Under the pieces are notes generated by a model. It had not been told where the DNA came from, searched no databases, and worked only from the letters and a program-made list of their open reading frames with translations. From Neoscytalidium dimidiatum (Eukaryota > Ascomycota > Dothideomycetes > Botryosphaeriales > Botryosphaeriaceae): a stretch of DNA of 64,000 nt. The DNA lies in assembly GCA_037367355.1 (NCBI GenBank), contig CM074695.1:3658001-3722000 (forward strand). Reading direction: 5' to 3'. The number at the start of each line of letters is the position of its first letter. Within the stretch, counting starts at the first letter, position 1. Of the stretch, positions 44,758-57,100 are shown piece after piece. A program made the position numbers and the translations under genes.

Positions 44758-46016
44758 GCTACGACCAATATTGAAGCAGATGGGGGCACAATGGATATGA
44801 ACAACTGGATTCGGAATATGGAGCAGTCGGGTGTTTTGGGAAGCCGATCGGTTGCTTGATTAGATGGTTCACATGGAATGACAATTTTGCGGGTATGGAA
44901 ACTTCCGGAGGTTGGCTACAAAGTGTCGGTCGCTCTATTCGGAAGAAGATTGCGGCGGGTCGAGCTACACTGGGCGTGAGTGAGACAAGAGAGGAACACT
45001 GGAGACCATCCTCACCTTCCGGATCTTCCTTGGTCTCATCACGTCCATGATTTCTGGGTTTGTCTTTTCATTGCTTGATCACTATGGCCTTGTGTATTCT
45101 TCGTCCTTATCTCTCTTCCTCTACTTCTTTGATCTCCTAATCTCCGACGTATCACGTTACTGGAGGACGCACCATCTGTTATGTAAAAAAGAGAAAAAGA
45201 CGATTTGATGGTCTATAATTGCTTTTTCTTTTCTTAACACACGGGTCGGGGAGCATGCGTGCAAACACTCAATTTTCAAAGTTGGGTCATGATTTTTGGT
45301 TGATTATTGCGGGAGGCTCAAGTTAGTTCGGACCTGGTGTTTTCATGACGATGTTTAAGGGTGAGAGTCAGAGCCTACACGCCCTGTCCGGATCAGTTTG
45401 CTTGAGTTGATGTTGGAAGACGACCGATGGATGGTATGGACAGAGGCATTGATATGAACGAGTAAGAAGGCTGAATGATGATACTTGTAGAACAGATGAT
45501 GGACAAATATATTCGTTTGTCCTAACGGACGTTCCAGAGTTACTCTAATCTTCCAGGTTCTGGAGACCGGATCGTTGACTCTCGGCACTTCTTCGTTGAC
45601 TCCATCAAACATCCGGTCCCAAGTCCCCAAAGCACCGCATATTTCCCTTATGATACAGCAGCAAAACCACCCGATCTTTGCATTCATGTCTATATCTACA
45701 TTCTTCGATCAAATTTCAATGAAAATCCCAGCTACTATCCTTAGACTTGCAGGGACATAGGCTCCGACTGGAAGAGCCTAAAGGCCACATGCATCAGCAT
45801 TGTTGCGGTATCCGAAATCATCCCCACCCGTTTGTGAGAGGCTGTAAGCTGCTAATCCCCTATAGCTGAAATCCAGAAGGGACTAGAGCGGCGTGCGTCC
45901 TATGCGAGAAGCGAGACGAAGGAGTCCGTGGCCTCCACATTTTTGCTTGAAATGGTTAGAAATCTGTGTCTGAGATTTCTCGGGTTTTTGAAGACTATGC
46001 AAGAGAGTATATAACA
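44758..46016. other. Convergent 3' region of SWI1 and RING genes
   Basis: 1.26 kb with no recognised gene, RNA or repeat. The DNA is AT-richer than the flanking coding regions, as expected for 3' flanks. Confidence 0.4.
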
Positions 46017-47126
46017 TCAGTGCCGAAGCCTGGATCTCTCTTCCTGAGGGAACCGGCCTCGGCGTTGATACGGTGATGCTCGATGGCGAGGCGCACGCGA
46101 CTGGGACCGTGATGGCCCTGGTTGGCCATTAACAGAAGCATTCTTCGTTCTGTAAGGCACTGTGCGCCGATCCTGAGCATCCTCGGCACTAGTGGGCAGG
46201 GTCTCGCGGTACTGGACATGTCTGTCCCAGTCTTCCAGCCTGATGTACGGACTTCGTAACCAGGCGTTCAGCTCGTGGAGGAACAGGCGGGCGTGATCTC
46301 GGCCGATGAACTCCTGGAGCATGTCCTCCGCCTGGCCTGTAGGTCCTTTTATATCGACCTTCTTCAAGATAGCGATGACGTATTCGAGCAGAAACTCAGC
46401 GTTGCCAACCCGGCGACTTGCTGACTCTGAATCTTCGGCGGTATCGGGGTGCAGAAAGCTAAAAACACGAAACTCTCTACGTATGAAAGCTCTGGCGCGG
46501 GATTGCAAGTCGGGAGAATTGGCAACCATCTGCGGAGTGAAGTTGGCGTAGCGGGAAATGCGGTTCGTGCCGACGTGCATAGAGAAGAGCGCGTGGCGGT
46601 AGACGTAGCGGCGCCGGATTAAGGCGAGGTCTGGATTTGGGGATGGGCTTCGGCGAGGAGGTCTTCCATATCCAGGACGGCGTGGAGGAACATGCTGGCG
46701 ACGAGTGTAGGTGGTAGCTGGGGTGGACGGACTCGGGGCGACGACCTTGGTCGACTGGACGTGGTACGTCTTGAAATCGTCTGGTGAGCGCCAGTCGTAC
46801 TGGACCTGGGAGACGTCCGTCTTGCAGAGAGGACATGCGGAGCATTCATGGAGCCAGCTGACCAGGCACAAGAAGTCGAAGCTATAGTGGTTGCAAGGAA
46901 CGGTTATGGCGCGCTCGGAGATGGGGTCAAGGCAGATGACGCAGGTCTCTGGAGCGACATCTTTCGCTTTGCCTTTCTGCCGTGACTGCTGCTGGAGCGG
47001 CGCGTCCACGTTCGAGTCGGTGCTTGCAGGATCTGTTTGCGATGAGGAAGTGTCCATGCACAACGCAACAGGGTCTACGGTGGTGGAGGATATGTAGGTA
47101 GTGGCGCTGTGGAGGCGATGATGCAT
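46017..47126 (-). CDS. RING-finger protein, putative E3 ubiquitin ligase
   Basis: Single exon, 369 residues from the first ATG; an in-frame ATG at 47057 (MDTSSSQTD) may be the true start. A RING finger spans residues 62-101: CVIC, CNH, FDFLC and CPLC supply the zinc ligands. Downstream, residues about 165-330 hold helical blocks such as RRRYVYRHALFSMHVGTNR and GQAEDMLQEFIGRDHARLFLHELNAWLRSP in separate stretches. The tail is Arg/Ser-rich and ends RGRFPQEERSRLRH. The layout of an N-terminal RING, helical middle and basic tail recalls fungal Topors-like RING proteins, which act on ubiquitin or SUMO. Substrates are unknown. Its start codon lies 185 bases from that of the HAD/RGG gene, so the two share one short promoter region. 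Confidence 0.75.
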   Translation of the reverse strand: MHHRLHSATTYISSTTVDPVALCMDTSSSQTDPASTDSNVDAPLQQQSRQKGKAKDVAPETCVICLDPISERAITVPCNHYSFDFLCLVSWLHECSACPLCKTDVSQVQYDWRSPDDFKTYHVQSTKVVAPSPSTPATTYTRRQHVPPRRPGYGRPPRRSPSPNPDLALIRRRYVYRHALFSMHVGTNRISRYANFTPQMVANSPDLQSRARAFIRREFRVFSFLHPDTAEDSESASRRVGNAEFLLEYVIAILKKVDIKGPTGQAEDMLQEFIGRDHARLFLHELNAWLRSPYIRLEDWDRHVQYRETLPTSAEDAQDRRTVPYRTKNASVNGQPGPSRSQSRAPRHRASPYQRRGRFPQEERSRLRH

Positions 47127-47311
47127 GTCCCTTGTCCCTTATCCGTCCGGCGGAGGCGGAGGCGGGGACTGCTTGCGGCGCGGCGGAAGTCGCGACGCGC
47201 GCCATGATTTTGGCTCAGCCTGGCATGCGCTCTCGACTATCTTCCTCAACGTCTCCCCCGCCATGCCACGCTGACGCTCCTTTCTTTCCTCCCTCGCTCG
47301 CCATTTCTTAG
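47127..47311. promoter_or_regulatory. Short bidirectional promoter of RING and HAD/RGG genes
   Basis: Only 185 bases separate the divergent start codons. It contains a purine-rich GGCGGAGGCGGAGGCGG block (about 47149-47165) and ends TTTCTTAG directly before the ATG at 47312, which looks like an intron acceptor. A 5' UTR intron is possible. Shared transcriptional control of the pair is an inference. Confidence 0.5.
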
Positions 47312-49137
47312 ATGCTTCAACCCCTTCGAAAGTCAGCCTCCGGACTTTTCAGGCGCTTAAGCATGTCACAACCAGTCGCCAATGGCGCCGTAGCTGGCAA
47401 GACCAGCACCCACACTGTCACTATGCTCAAGCGCTGGTCTTGTCAAGAGAAAGACCTTCCAAGTATGCCATTGACATATCCCTCGCGCTTTCTCCGCCAG
47501 CAGCGCTGATCTCTCAACAGACATCCAGCAGGTTAAGAGCATCCACGTCTACGACTTCGACAATACCCGTACGTTTCTCCTGCCTTGCGCCCACCCAGCG
47601 ACCCCGCTGACATAGCGCAGTCTTTGCAAGCCCCCTTCCGAACAAGCAAGTCTGGAATGGTCCTACTATCGGCCAGTTGCAATCCCCAGATGTCTTCGTG
47701 AATGGTGGTTGGTGGCACGACGCCAGTATACTTGCCGCCACGGGCGAGGGCGTTGAGAAGGAGGAACCCAAGGCATGGGAGGGCTGGTGGAATGAGCAGA
47801 TCGTTACCTTGGTCGAGCTCTCCATGGAGCAAAAGGATGCATTGACCGTGCTGCTGACTGGCCGCTCAGAGGGCCCTTTCGCCGACCTAATCAAGCGAAT
47901 GCTCAAGGCCAAGAAACTGGAATTTGACATGGTCTGCCTAAAACCTGCTGTTGGCCCTCAGAACCAGAAGTTCGACAACACCATGTCCTTCAAGCAGGAG
48001 CTTCTCCGCGACTTGGTCTACACCTACAAGGACGCTGACGAAATCCGTGTTTACGAGGACCGTGCAAAGCACACGAAGGCCTTCCGCGACTTCTTCACTG
48101 CCTTCAATAAGGCTCTGTTATCACCGGATCCTCCCATTTCACGCAAGACTATAACGGCCGAGGTCATCCAAGTTGCTGAGAATGCGACGTCACTTGACCC
48201 TGTCATTGAAGTCGCCGAAGTCCAACGCTTGATCAATGCTCATAACACTATGGTAAAGACTCGCCAAGCACCTCCTAGTGTCAAGCCTTACCAGATCAAG
48301 CGCACGGTTTTCTTCACCGGATACTTGCTCGAGCCTCCCGTCACTGAGCAGCTCAGTTCTGCACTCCTGACCAGCCTCCCGAATCGCCCTGAAGGAGAAA
48401 TTCGCATTCTCGCTAACAGCATCCTTATTACTCCTCGCCCAGCACCAAAGAGTATTCTTGACAAAGTCGGCGGTATAGGTAAAGTTCAACGGTGGAAGGT
48501 CACAGGGACCGCCCTGTTCGAAAACAGGTTGTGGGCAGCCCGCGTTTCTCCGGTCCCTCCTAACTCTCGCGTCTACACTGAAAATCCTACGCCCACGATT
48601 GTTCTGGCATTAGGTCGTGGTGCGAAGCCGGTAGATGCCGGTCGCATCCAAAATTGGCAGCCTGTCCCGGACGACAAGGCCCTGGAGTTTGACAGCACAG
48701 TTGGCGAGAAGGTCCTATTGAGATTGGAAGATGAGCGTCGCGGTGAGAGTGAGTATGAGTCTTACTTCCCAGGCAACCGCAAGCGTGCCCGTCCACGTGA
48801 CAACGAGGACACGGATCTGGACGTCAACGACAGGAACGCTTTCCCCGCCTTGGGTGGTGGTAGCCGCCCACAACCGCCGTCTCAACCTGCTGCGTACAAT
48901 CGCGATGAGAACAGGCGTTTCAATGGGAATGGGCCGCAGCAACATCGCGGAGGCTATCAGGGAAGAGGGCGTGGCGGGCCGTATGGTGGTCGTGGCGGAA
49001 AAGGTGGCCGAGGGGGTCCCAACGGTGGCAGAGGAGGTAGGCCGCGTGCAGGACAAGGCTCGTACAAGAGCCTGGATGACATGAGTGACAAAGGCCCGGG
49101 TGGTGTTGGATATGATGACGGCGGCTTTCCCTACTAA
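47312..49137 (+). CDS. HAD-superfamily 'Swiss Army Knife RNA repair'-like protein with RGG tail
   Basis: Three exons, 47312-47462, 47521-47568 and 47621-49137, give 571 residues. The introns are 58 and 52 nt (GTATGC/ACAG, GTACGT/GCAG); the 48-nt middle exon encodes IQQVKSIHVYDFDNT, giving the HAD DxD motif (Asp62, Asp64) that continues as LFASPLPN. VLLTGRSEGPFADLI is HAD motif II and DEIRVYEDRAKHTKAF holds the later acidic residues. Residues about 215-390 form a second conserved region (RTVFFTGYLLEPP). The last 90 residues are RGG/GGRGG-rich, as in RNA-binding proteins. An in-frame Met at residue 18 (MSQPVANG) could be an alternative start. Fungal homologues carry the RNA-repair label by domain similarity; I know of no defined substrate, so phosphatase or RNA-end processing is an inference. 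Confidence 0.82.
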
Positions 49138-51843
49138 GAGTTTGTTTTTGTGAACAATTGGGTTTGGAACGTTACAGTAGCGCGTATCCTCGACGGCGTG
49201 GATTCTCTCGGTCAACAAAAGGTAACCAATGCTTTGCGTAACATCACAGTTTCTTCAGCATATTCGGCGCAGGTTGTTTTTGATCTCCATGATAGGGAAG
49301 AGTACAGGCAGTTAGGCTCAGGATTCACGGAGTAGATGGGATTTTCCATTAATACCAGCCTCTTCGATTAGAGGCGTTGCTTATCTGCGGGATTCAATGG
49401 ACGGATTCCTTAAGATTCCGAGTCAACAGGGCTAATTTACAGCATCGTGAGCAACTCCAGGTGGCAGCTCATCGATTTGGGTGACTTTCACATGGTGGAG
49501 ACCCCATACAGCCCGTAAAATTTTGCTTCATACAGTGTGTGTACACACTCTTCCAGCAGTCCTTGCAATATTCATTTGCAGTGACTTTCTCTTATATTTC
49601 TTGTTAATTTTTTCCTATCTCATTACCACGAAGCTCCAACGGACGGGTATTTATCCTAAGGTAGCAAAATCGCCGAGTTAAAAAGCTATAACCAGATAAT
49701 TTCGCGAATCACAAAGACTAGGTTTCCTAAAATATGTGTGCGCTTCTGAAATATCTACCTTTAGGCTTTAGAAGAGGACAAGAACAAGGGGTTCCCTACG
49801 AGGCTCGTAAATACAGAGCTCCCTCAATTAGGATGCGCACAACTGCCCATCCACCTCCGTTCAATATCAAAATATCTTTACATTGGCAGATTGCCGTCCT
49901 CCTAAAGCCTTTCTTGATAGACTTTGAGCAACATCAAAGCTAAAGTCCTAGGGATAGCTCACTGTCTTCTTGTGCCTTCGAACGAGACATTCAACACCCT
50001 GGTTGAGATTCTGGCCAGCATAAGTATATGAATTAAACCACGGAAGGAAGTAAGAGGTGCGGAATATCGCTGCTGGACAGCGCGACTGCCTGGCTCCAAC
50101 TTCACCTGAGTCAACCGGCGTTCGCGCTCTATTGCGAGATGACAATGTTAGGTTCAACCGCAAGCATGGAGGCTTGACGAAACTTCTAGCCTAGCCTTCT
50201 TTCTCCAGAACGAAGCACTCTCTCCTCCAAACCAGGAAAAGATGTAGTGCATAAGGAATTTCCTTGATGAGATGACGCTGGTTCTCCTACCCGGAGCTTT
50301 CTTAACGGTACACAGTGGAAGAACTGCTGGCACTCCTCCTGTTACTAGTAGGAGCCAACCCGGACACTCTTCATCTTAAATTCGTCTTTAAACTCAACAT
50401 CCGTGAGCGACCAGGGAACGTGATCAGTCTCTGAGAAGTAATGGCTTTACTGGTTTATTACAACTCTATTTACAGTCGTCACATTAGGATGACAGAGGGT
50501 GTGGGATTTTCTAGCAAAAGAAATGGAAGACACAAAGGCTGTTACGGAGTACACGTCTGCCAAGGGCCCGTCACCAGGCAACAGGAAAGACTTGCGAACC
50601 CGTGTATTGATATTGGATAGGTGAACTACACAACGCCACTGCAGAAGCATCGCAAGTGGGTACCTGAAAATCATTGCATAGGATAGAGCTCGCTTAGAAG
50701 CCAGACGGATGCACACCAACACTTCAACCTTGTACGAGATGGTCAAAAATGCAATAGAACATGAATTGTCCGCGGAGTCGAACAAGAAAAGATTATTCTG
50801 AGGCTTTTCTTGGCGCAGGCTCTAGGCAAGCAAGCAGGCGGAGCATTCACTCGTCACGGAGCCTCCTGTCCCTCCTTCATCGGCCCGTAAAACCCACTAA
50901 ACCAGCGCCCCGGCCGTGGATCCGCGCACTTGACAAGGAGGGAGACGTAGACCCAACAGAGCACGCCCAAGCCCCTAAAAGGAGGTCCGTGTAGCCTCCC
51001 GACGGGCAACAAGATCAAGAAGTTACATCCCTGACGCGCTGCGCACCAAGAATAAAAATAGGGTAGCTGGTCAAGCTTTTCCGGCCCGTAAATCGCGTCG
51101 TTGCCTCCTGGTGGCGCAGCCGGGAGGGAATAAGGTCCAACTACCTTTTTATTTTTTATTTTTTTGGAGAGTGTGTTGTGAAACGATAGTGTAGGGTAGA
51201 GAGAACGTGAGACTAGTGAGGAGCGGGAAGTTGCAATAGGGGGATTGCATTCCCTGCTTGCGGTCCTATGCGTCTCTTTGTTGAAGGGATTCTCTTCCTT
51301 CAACTCCAGCAGGATGAGTGATCTGCGACTGAAGTCAATTGAGCTGGAGCGTGCACAACTGCTGGATGCCTTGGATCATTAGCGAGGAAAAGCTGTGGAT
51401 AAGGCTGCGAAAGATGTAGAGAGGGTGTGTGTGCTGCGATGTTGGTGAAACAAGCTAATTTCGACGGCGCGAGAGTGCCAGACCCAGGAAACAAATAAAA
51501 TGCTACAGTGGTAGCGGTGATATTTAACATGAGGCTAGTGAGAATGAACGGACTTTGGTCTGTACGAGTACGATGCAAGTACCCGACTGGGTCCGAAAAG
51601 AGACGGTTTTGCGATGGAACTATTGATTTGTATTTTTGGGTCGCGTGGCAATATCTACACATAGCCTTCGCGTTCGTTTTCTTTTGAAAAGCGGCCGTCG
51701 GAAGCATGCATGCTAGGGAGCAGCTGCACACGATCTGCACCGGACCCAGCTTGCTGAGGTGGAGTTGATGGAGATGTGGTGAAGTTCCGGGGGTCAATCT
51801 CAGACCCGGACAACGTCAAATCCAGATTCGACTGCGCATTCTT
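49138..51843. other. 2.7 kb convergent gene-free region
   Basis: AT-richer DNA between the HAD/RGG and prefoldin genes, both of which end here. I find no gene, RNA or repeat array. A T-rich stretch lies at about 51145-51165. Short frames on both strands show no domain. Confidence 0.4.
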
Positions 51844-52760
51844 TCAACTTTTGGGCTTCTTGCCCTCTGCCTCCTCGGCATCAAGTCTCTCCTTACGTCG
51901 CTGAGCAACGTCCCAGTTGTACACGCGTGCAGTAGCGACCTCTAGAGTCTACAGCCAGTCAGCTCGTGGTCAAGTTTGGCCTTCTGGATATTGAGACGCA
52001 CCGTGATTTGCTCGCGCAGGAAATCGAGATCCTCCTCGCAGTTGAAAAGACTCTGCTGAGCCGTCTTGAGCTTGTTATCAAGCAGGTCCTCAGCCTCTGG
52101 TATAGGGTAGGCCAGCATGACATTTGCCTGTTCACGACCATCAACATCCTCGCTGATCCCATCAGCTTGGCGGGGCAATTATGGAATGTAACGTACCCCG
52201 AGCCACAAGTAGACCTCTTCGGTAGGTGGGATCTGGGCCTTTGCGTACAGCGTGTCGTTGAGCTCGAACGTCGTCTCAATGGGATCGGAGCCGGGCTATG
52301 GGGTGCGAGAGCAAGTGATCTTAGCTGAGAGAGGTCTCGGCAGGATAGAGCGAGGTTTGCGCACCTTTCTCGTCTTCAAGAAGCGCACCGTGTCCAAGGT
52401 CTTCTGGATGTCGGGGATCTTGTCCTTCAAACCAGCGGCACGGCGCTGAGTGTTGACCTCCATGAATTGATATTTCCTGCAGTATGCGCACTATGAGCGC
52501 GGGCGGGGAGAGAGAGAGAGACGAGCGGGGGCTGGACGCACGAGATCATCTCCTGGAAGCTCTTGAGGGTAGGCTCGACCTCGGCGCGGGTGGTGACATA
52601 GTCCTCGACCTTGTCAACGAATGGCGCGTAGGGAATGCCGCGCGGGTTGGTGGGAGCATCTTTGCTGCTGGCAGGGCAGAGCTGTTAGTGCTGCTCAGGC
52701 TATGAGACACAGAGAGTCATGGAAGGGCAGGTACCTTGCTCCCGAGGCGGGCGTGGCCAT
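51844..52760 (-). CDS. PAC10: Prefoldin subunit 3 (Pac10/VBP1 homologue)
   Basis: Six exons, 52760-52735, 52667-52542, 52476-52365, 52295-52197, 52127-52002 and 51948-51844, give 197 residues. Every intron is GT-AG, about 50-70 nt, and each join keeps frame; exon 1 is only 26 nt. No single frame reveals the gene. Family signatures are RGIPYAPFVDKVEDYV at the start, KSFQEMISKYQFMEV, the hairpin between the coiled-coil arms (ELNDTLYAKAQIPPTEEVYLWLGANVMLAY), and the second helix LKTAQQSLFNCEEDLDFLREQIT. As an alpha-type subunit it forms the jellyfish-shaped prefoldin hexamer that hands unfolded actin and tubulin to the CCT chaperonin in the cytosol. Confidence 0.92.
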
Positions 52761-54144
52761 GGCTGCGTGGGGGAGGGGCGGCGTCGTCACTTTTCCAGCA
52801 GCAGCAGCAACAACAGCTGGGCAGCCTCGCAACTTGCCCGCGGAGGGTCGCCGAGTGGGACGGCGGGCGCGGGCCAGCAGCGGGTGACGGTTCGCTTAGT
52901 GCCTGGCTGCCTCAGGCCGACAAAGACGGAACCGCTGCAGCCCACAACCCCCACCGCAACACTGCTGACCGCCAAGCAAGAACTGGCCCGGACAACCCAA
53001 AGCCCAGGCTGGACCTGAGCAACAGCACAAGAGCTCGCGGAGCAGCAGCAGCCACAGCCCTGCAGACACCGCCCGCAGAGGCGCACAGGCGCACAGGTGC
53101 CACGGCCCCGTCCGCCAGAGCGAGCCCTATCTGCATCTCTGCACCGCGTCTCGCAACGCAAGATGGGACCCCAACGTCGCTACCGCTTACGCAGCAATCC
53201 CCAGCCCTTGCCATCGGGAACTTGCTCGGCTACTTTCAGGGCAAAATTGCGAGACTTCTTGGCTCACTCCATACCGCTCCGGATACGACTACAAGCCGCG
53301 AGTGCATCCCCAACCATCCGGAGCAACCACGTACCTTGATTTCTGCCCGAAGCGATGAGTGCCAAAGAAGACGAAGGCGCATGCATCGACAAAACCGCGA
53401 AGAGCGCCACGCCTCCCGGCGATCGGTGCACCCGCTTGTCTGGGTGGCAGACATTAAGCCAGCAGCAGCGGAGAGCGACACACTAGCAGACTTCGGACTC
53501 CGATGGGGAGGAAGTCCGAAACACGGGAAGGAAGAGCCTAGCAGACCTGTCGTTGGACCTGTTGCGGAGCGAAGCATCGAGCACGAAGGATTGCGTATTG
53601 GAACTATTGATGTCGTTCATTTTCCCGAAGCGGGCTGAGCGGACGCGCACGCGTTTGAGATCTGAAGTCAGCAAGGAAATGCGATGACAGCAGGGATCGG
53701 ACACGACTCGCGCCCCCAATTGCAGTAGGTGATCCCATGCACCTACTTCCGAACGTGCATGCATACACGAAAGTCCGACTGTCAACACAGATTGCTGTGG
53801 TGCTTTGAAAAATTTTTTTTTTTTTGAGTATTATCTACAGCGTTAGGAGAATGATTAACTTCGAAGCTGTTAATGCAAATGTTGCTTTACCAAATGAGAA
53901 GAACTTTCGTGGCGCACAATTTGCCGTCCCAAGGTGAAGATGAAAACCAAATCCGTCTAAAAAGAGAAACCCTTTACCCTAGACAAATGAGACAATCGTA
54001 ATGTCGTCAGCCCGAGGGAATGATATGCCCGCTAAACCTGAACGCCGTATGCCGCCCAGAAAAGAAAAGAAAAACTCTAAAGCGCACTTTGATTGCATAG
54101 GAAAACAAGACAGGAGAAAGGAAGCCACAATTAGTTTTCGCTGC
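52761..54144. other. Gap between PAC10 start and PKS 3' end
   Basis: 1.4 kb. 52780-53100 has CAG/CAA-rich low-complexity sequence, and a T run occurs at about 53811-53825. A 300-codon frame on the + strand has no domain and lies over the CAG-rich part, so I do not call it. The rightmost 200 bases are the PKS 3' flank. Confidence 0.4.
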
Positions 54145-57100
54145 TCAAAGACCCATTCCTTCTCTGATCAACTCGCCAAGCTTCTCCGCCTGTACAATCA
54201 TGTTAGTTACTGTTCGTTGTGGATGCTTGGAAGAGGAATCGACTTACGTAAGGGTCCTTCATCATTGTGAAATGATTGCCACCCATGACACCGAACTTCA
54301 TCCTGTCTTTGGGGATGATCTTGCCCCATCCGTTGTCACCGAATTCGGTGCGATTGTTTAGGAGCCAAGTCATAGGCGCTGGGTCCTCCTCCTCACCGGG
54401 AGGCGGCCGAGGGTCGCTGGGATCACCGCAAACACCATCGGTGCACCAGATCGCATACGTCTCGGGTGCCTTGTCTTGCGGCATCGGGACCGGCTCGTAC
54501 TCTTTCAGCGCCTTGATCGAGGCAGCGAAGTGAGGAAGGAGCCAGCCGGGAGTACCACCGGGCTTACCGGTGCCGAGCAGTCCGATGGAGTCGAAAAAGT
54601 GGTGGAGGCGGGCAGGGAGAGGAGCGAGCTCGACCGGGCAAGGCGAGTCGAGCAGGAGCAGCCTCTCAACCTTGTCCCCATCAGCAAGCAGCTGCTGGCA
54701 CACCTCGTAAGCGATTACGCCACCAGCAGACCAGCCACCGATGTAGTAAGGGCCCTCGGGCTGGCGACGCTTCATCTCATTGAGATAAAGCCTGCTGACT
54801 GCCTCGATACCGCAGTCGAACTTCTCCGGGCTCTTCATGAATGGGCAGTTGAGCCCATAAACGGCGAGATCGGGAGACAGGTTGGGAATGGAAATGTAAG
54901 ACGTGGCCGAGCCAGATCCATCGGGCAGGAAGAAGAGCTTCTTGGTGGCGATCTTAGCATTGCCCTGGAGGAGAACAGAGTTGGCTGGAGGAAGCTTGGA
55001 CACATCGATGGTCGAGCTCAGCTTCTTGTTCACCTCCGCAAGCTGCGGCGTCTTCGAAGGCTTAGGCTTGGGAGCAGTTTTCTTCTCAACCTTGGCCTCG
55101 ACCGTGACCTTCTCCTGGGCCTTCGGCCTCATACCGAGGGCGTTCTCAACGTCCTCGATCGTGGCGTTGGTGACCAGAAAAGTCGACGGCAGGTCGACAC
55201 CAGTCTGTTCACGCAGAGCACCAAGGATGGTGAGACTCATGAGCGAGTCCATGCCAAGTTCAGCCAAGTCAGCTTGGTCGCCAATCTCAGTGGTGGGGAC
55301 ACCCATCTCATCCGAGATAATCTGGCGCGCCAAACTGATCTGACCGGATACTTCGCGGGTCTCCTTGACCTTGACCTCAATGTACTCGTCCTTGCCGTTC
55401 ACACTGGGTGCGGAGCTCGGAGCGGAGCTGGGGTCAGTCTCTGACTCGTCGTCCTCGGGAGTCCGAGGGTCGGAAGTCTCCGACTCAGTCGAGTCTTCCG
55501 ACTCGACGAGAGGAGCACCGCCATCGTATTGAGCGAAGAACTTCTTCATCTGGCCAACAGTAGGGTGGTCAGTGAAGAGGGTTGAGCTGATGTCCAGGTC
55601 GAGATCTTCACGGAATTTGGCAGAAATCGTGAGGGACATCAGAGAGTCGACACCCATATTCTCAAACGCAGCCTCATCGACAAGCTCGGACATGTCGAGG
55701 TCACATTCCTCGGCAATGATCTTCATCACGCGAGTGGTGATCACGTTGCCAGACGACTTGGGCGTGGCAGCCTTGACAGTCTTCTTGACTTTGGTTTCGG
55801 CAACAGTCTTGGCCGCAGACTTGGCCGCAGTGGCGACGGGAGCCTTCGCAGGGGCAGATGCAACTGGCTTGGCAGGTGCAGAGCCGGCCTTCTTCGGTGG
55901 AGGCATCATCACGTTCAGCGCGCGACGAGGCACGTTCTGAAACTTCAATCCAGTGACGAGACCAACAACCTCATCGCCCTCAAAGATGTAGACATCGCCC
56001 TGCGAGATATTGCCCGGAGCGGGCTGCATACGGACATAGTTGCGGTACTTCTTGTCGGGTGAAAGCTGCTTGGAGAACTTGACGGACTTCCACCCGTGAG
56101 AGATGTACACACTGTTCTCTGAGTCAACGAGATCGGACGCGTTGACAATAAAGCCGGAGAGATGGCAGCAGCTGTCGATCCAGTAAGGAGCCATGTAGAA
56201 GTTGCCGTCTTCGGGCTTGGTCTGGAACTGAAGCGAAGCGGTAGCCTCGGTTTGCTTGCCATCAAGGATGACCTCTTCCATACTTCGGTAGGAAGGAGCG
56301 TAATCAACCAGAGCCTTGAACAGCTTATAAGCCATACCCCGAAGGACCTTGTGGGCCCGGCCGGTCTCAAGCTTCTGCTTGAGCAGGTCAATCTGGGTCT
56401 GGACCATGAATGACGTACGCTGCCACTCTTCCTTCCAGGCATCGAGGTCTTCGAAGATGACGCTACCAGTGGCATGCTCCTGGATAGTCTTGCCATCAGG
56501 TGTGACGCTGTTGAACTTGAGAGAGACCTCCTTCTGCTCCATATCGACCTCTGCAATAAGGCGGATCAACTGACCCTCAGGGGGAGGAGGGACCTTAGCA
56601 ATCAGAGTCTTGAACACCTCCATCTTGCAGAAGTTGTAGCCGACTGGCGCCGCACCTGGCCGCAATTGCTTGTAGAGGTAGTCGGCAGCGGTCATGCCCA
56701 TGTCAGCGTACAAGGAGGATGGGCAGAGAGGATTCTCGTTGACCAAATGGCCAGTGACACACTTGTGAAGCGTCGGCTCAGCGAGATCAGTCTCGAATAC
56801 GACTTTGCCGGAATTGGCGTGGAGATCTTCCTCAACGATGCGCTGGCAGGAAGTGGTCGAGAACTTAGACTTGACCGGCGCGGTGGCCTTGGGAGCTTCA
56901 ATAACCTTGGGAGCCTCGCCCTTGGTAAGAGTCCAGTTGTTATGGTAGTCGAGCCAGTAGCGCTTATCATCGAAGCTATAAGTCGGCAGGACAAGAAGCT
57001 GGTGAGCATCGTTGAACTCGCGGTGGTACTCATTGAAATCAATGGGGACGCCAGCAGTATACAAGGTGCACAGGCTGGAAGTCAGGGTCTTCCACGGATC

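Noticed and set aside
52736..53638. 300-codon + strand frame upstream of PAC10
   Set aside because: It covers CAG/CAA-rich low-complexity DNA, overlaps the PAC10 promoter and first exon on the opposite strand, and has no recognisable domain.
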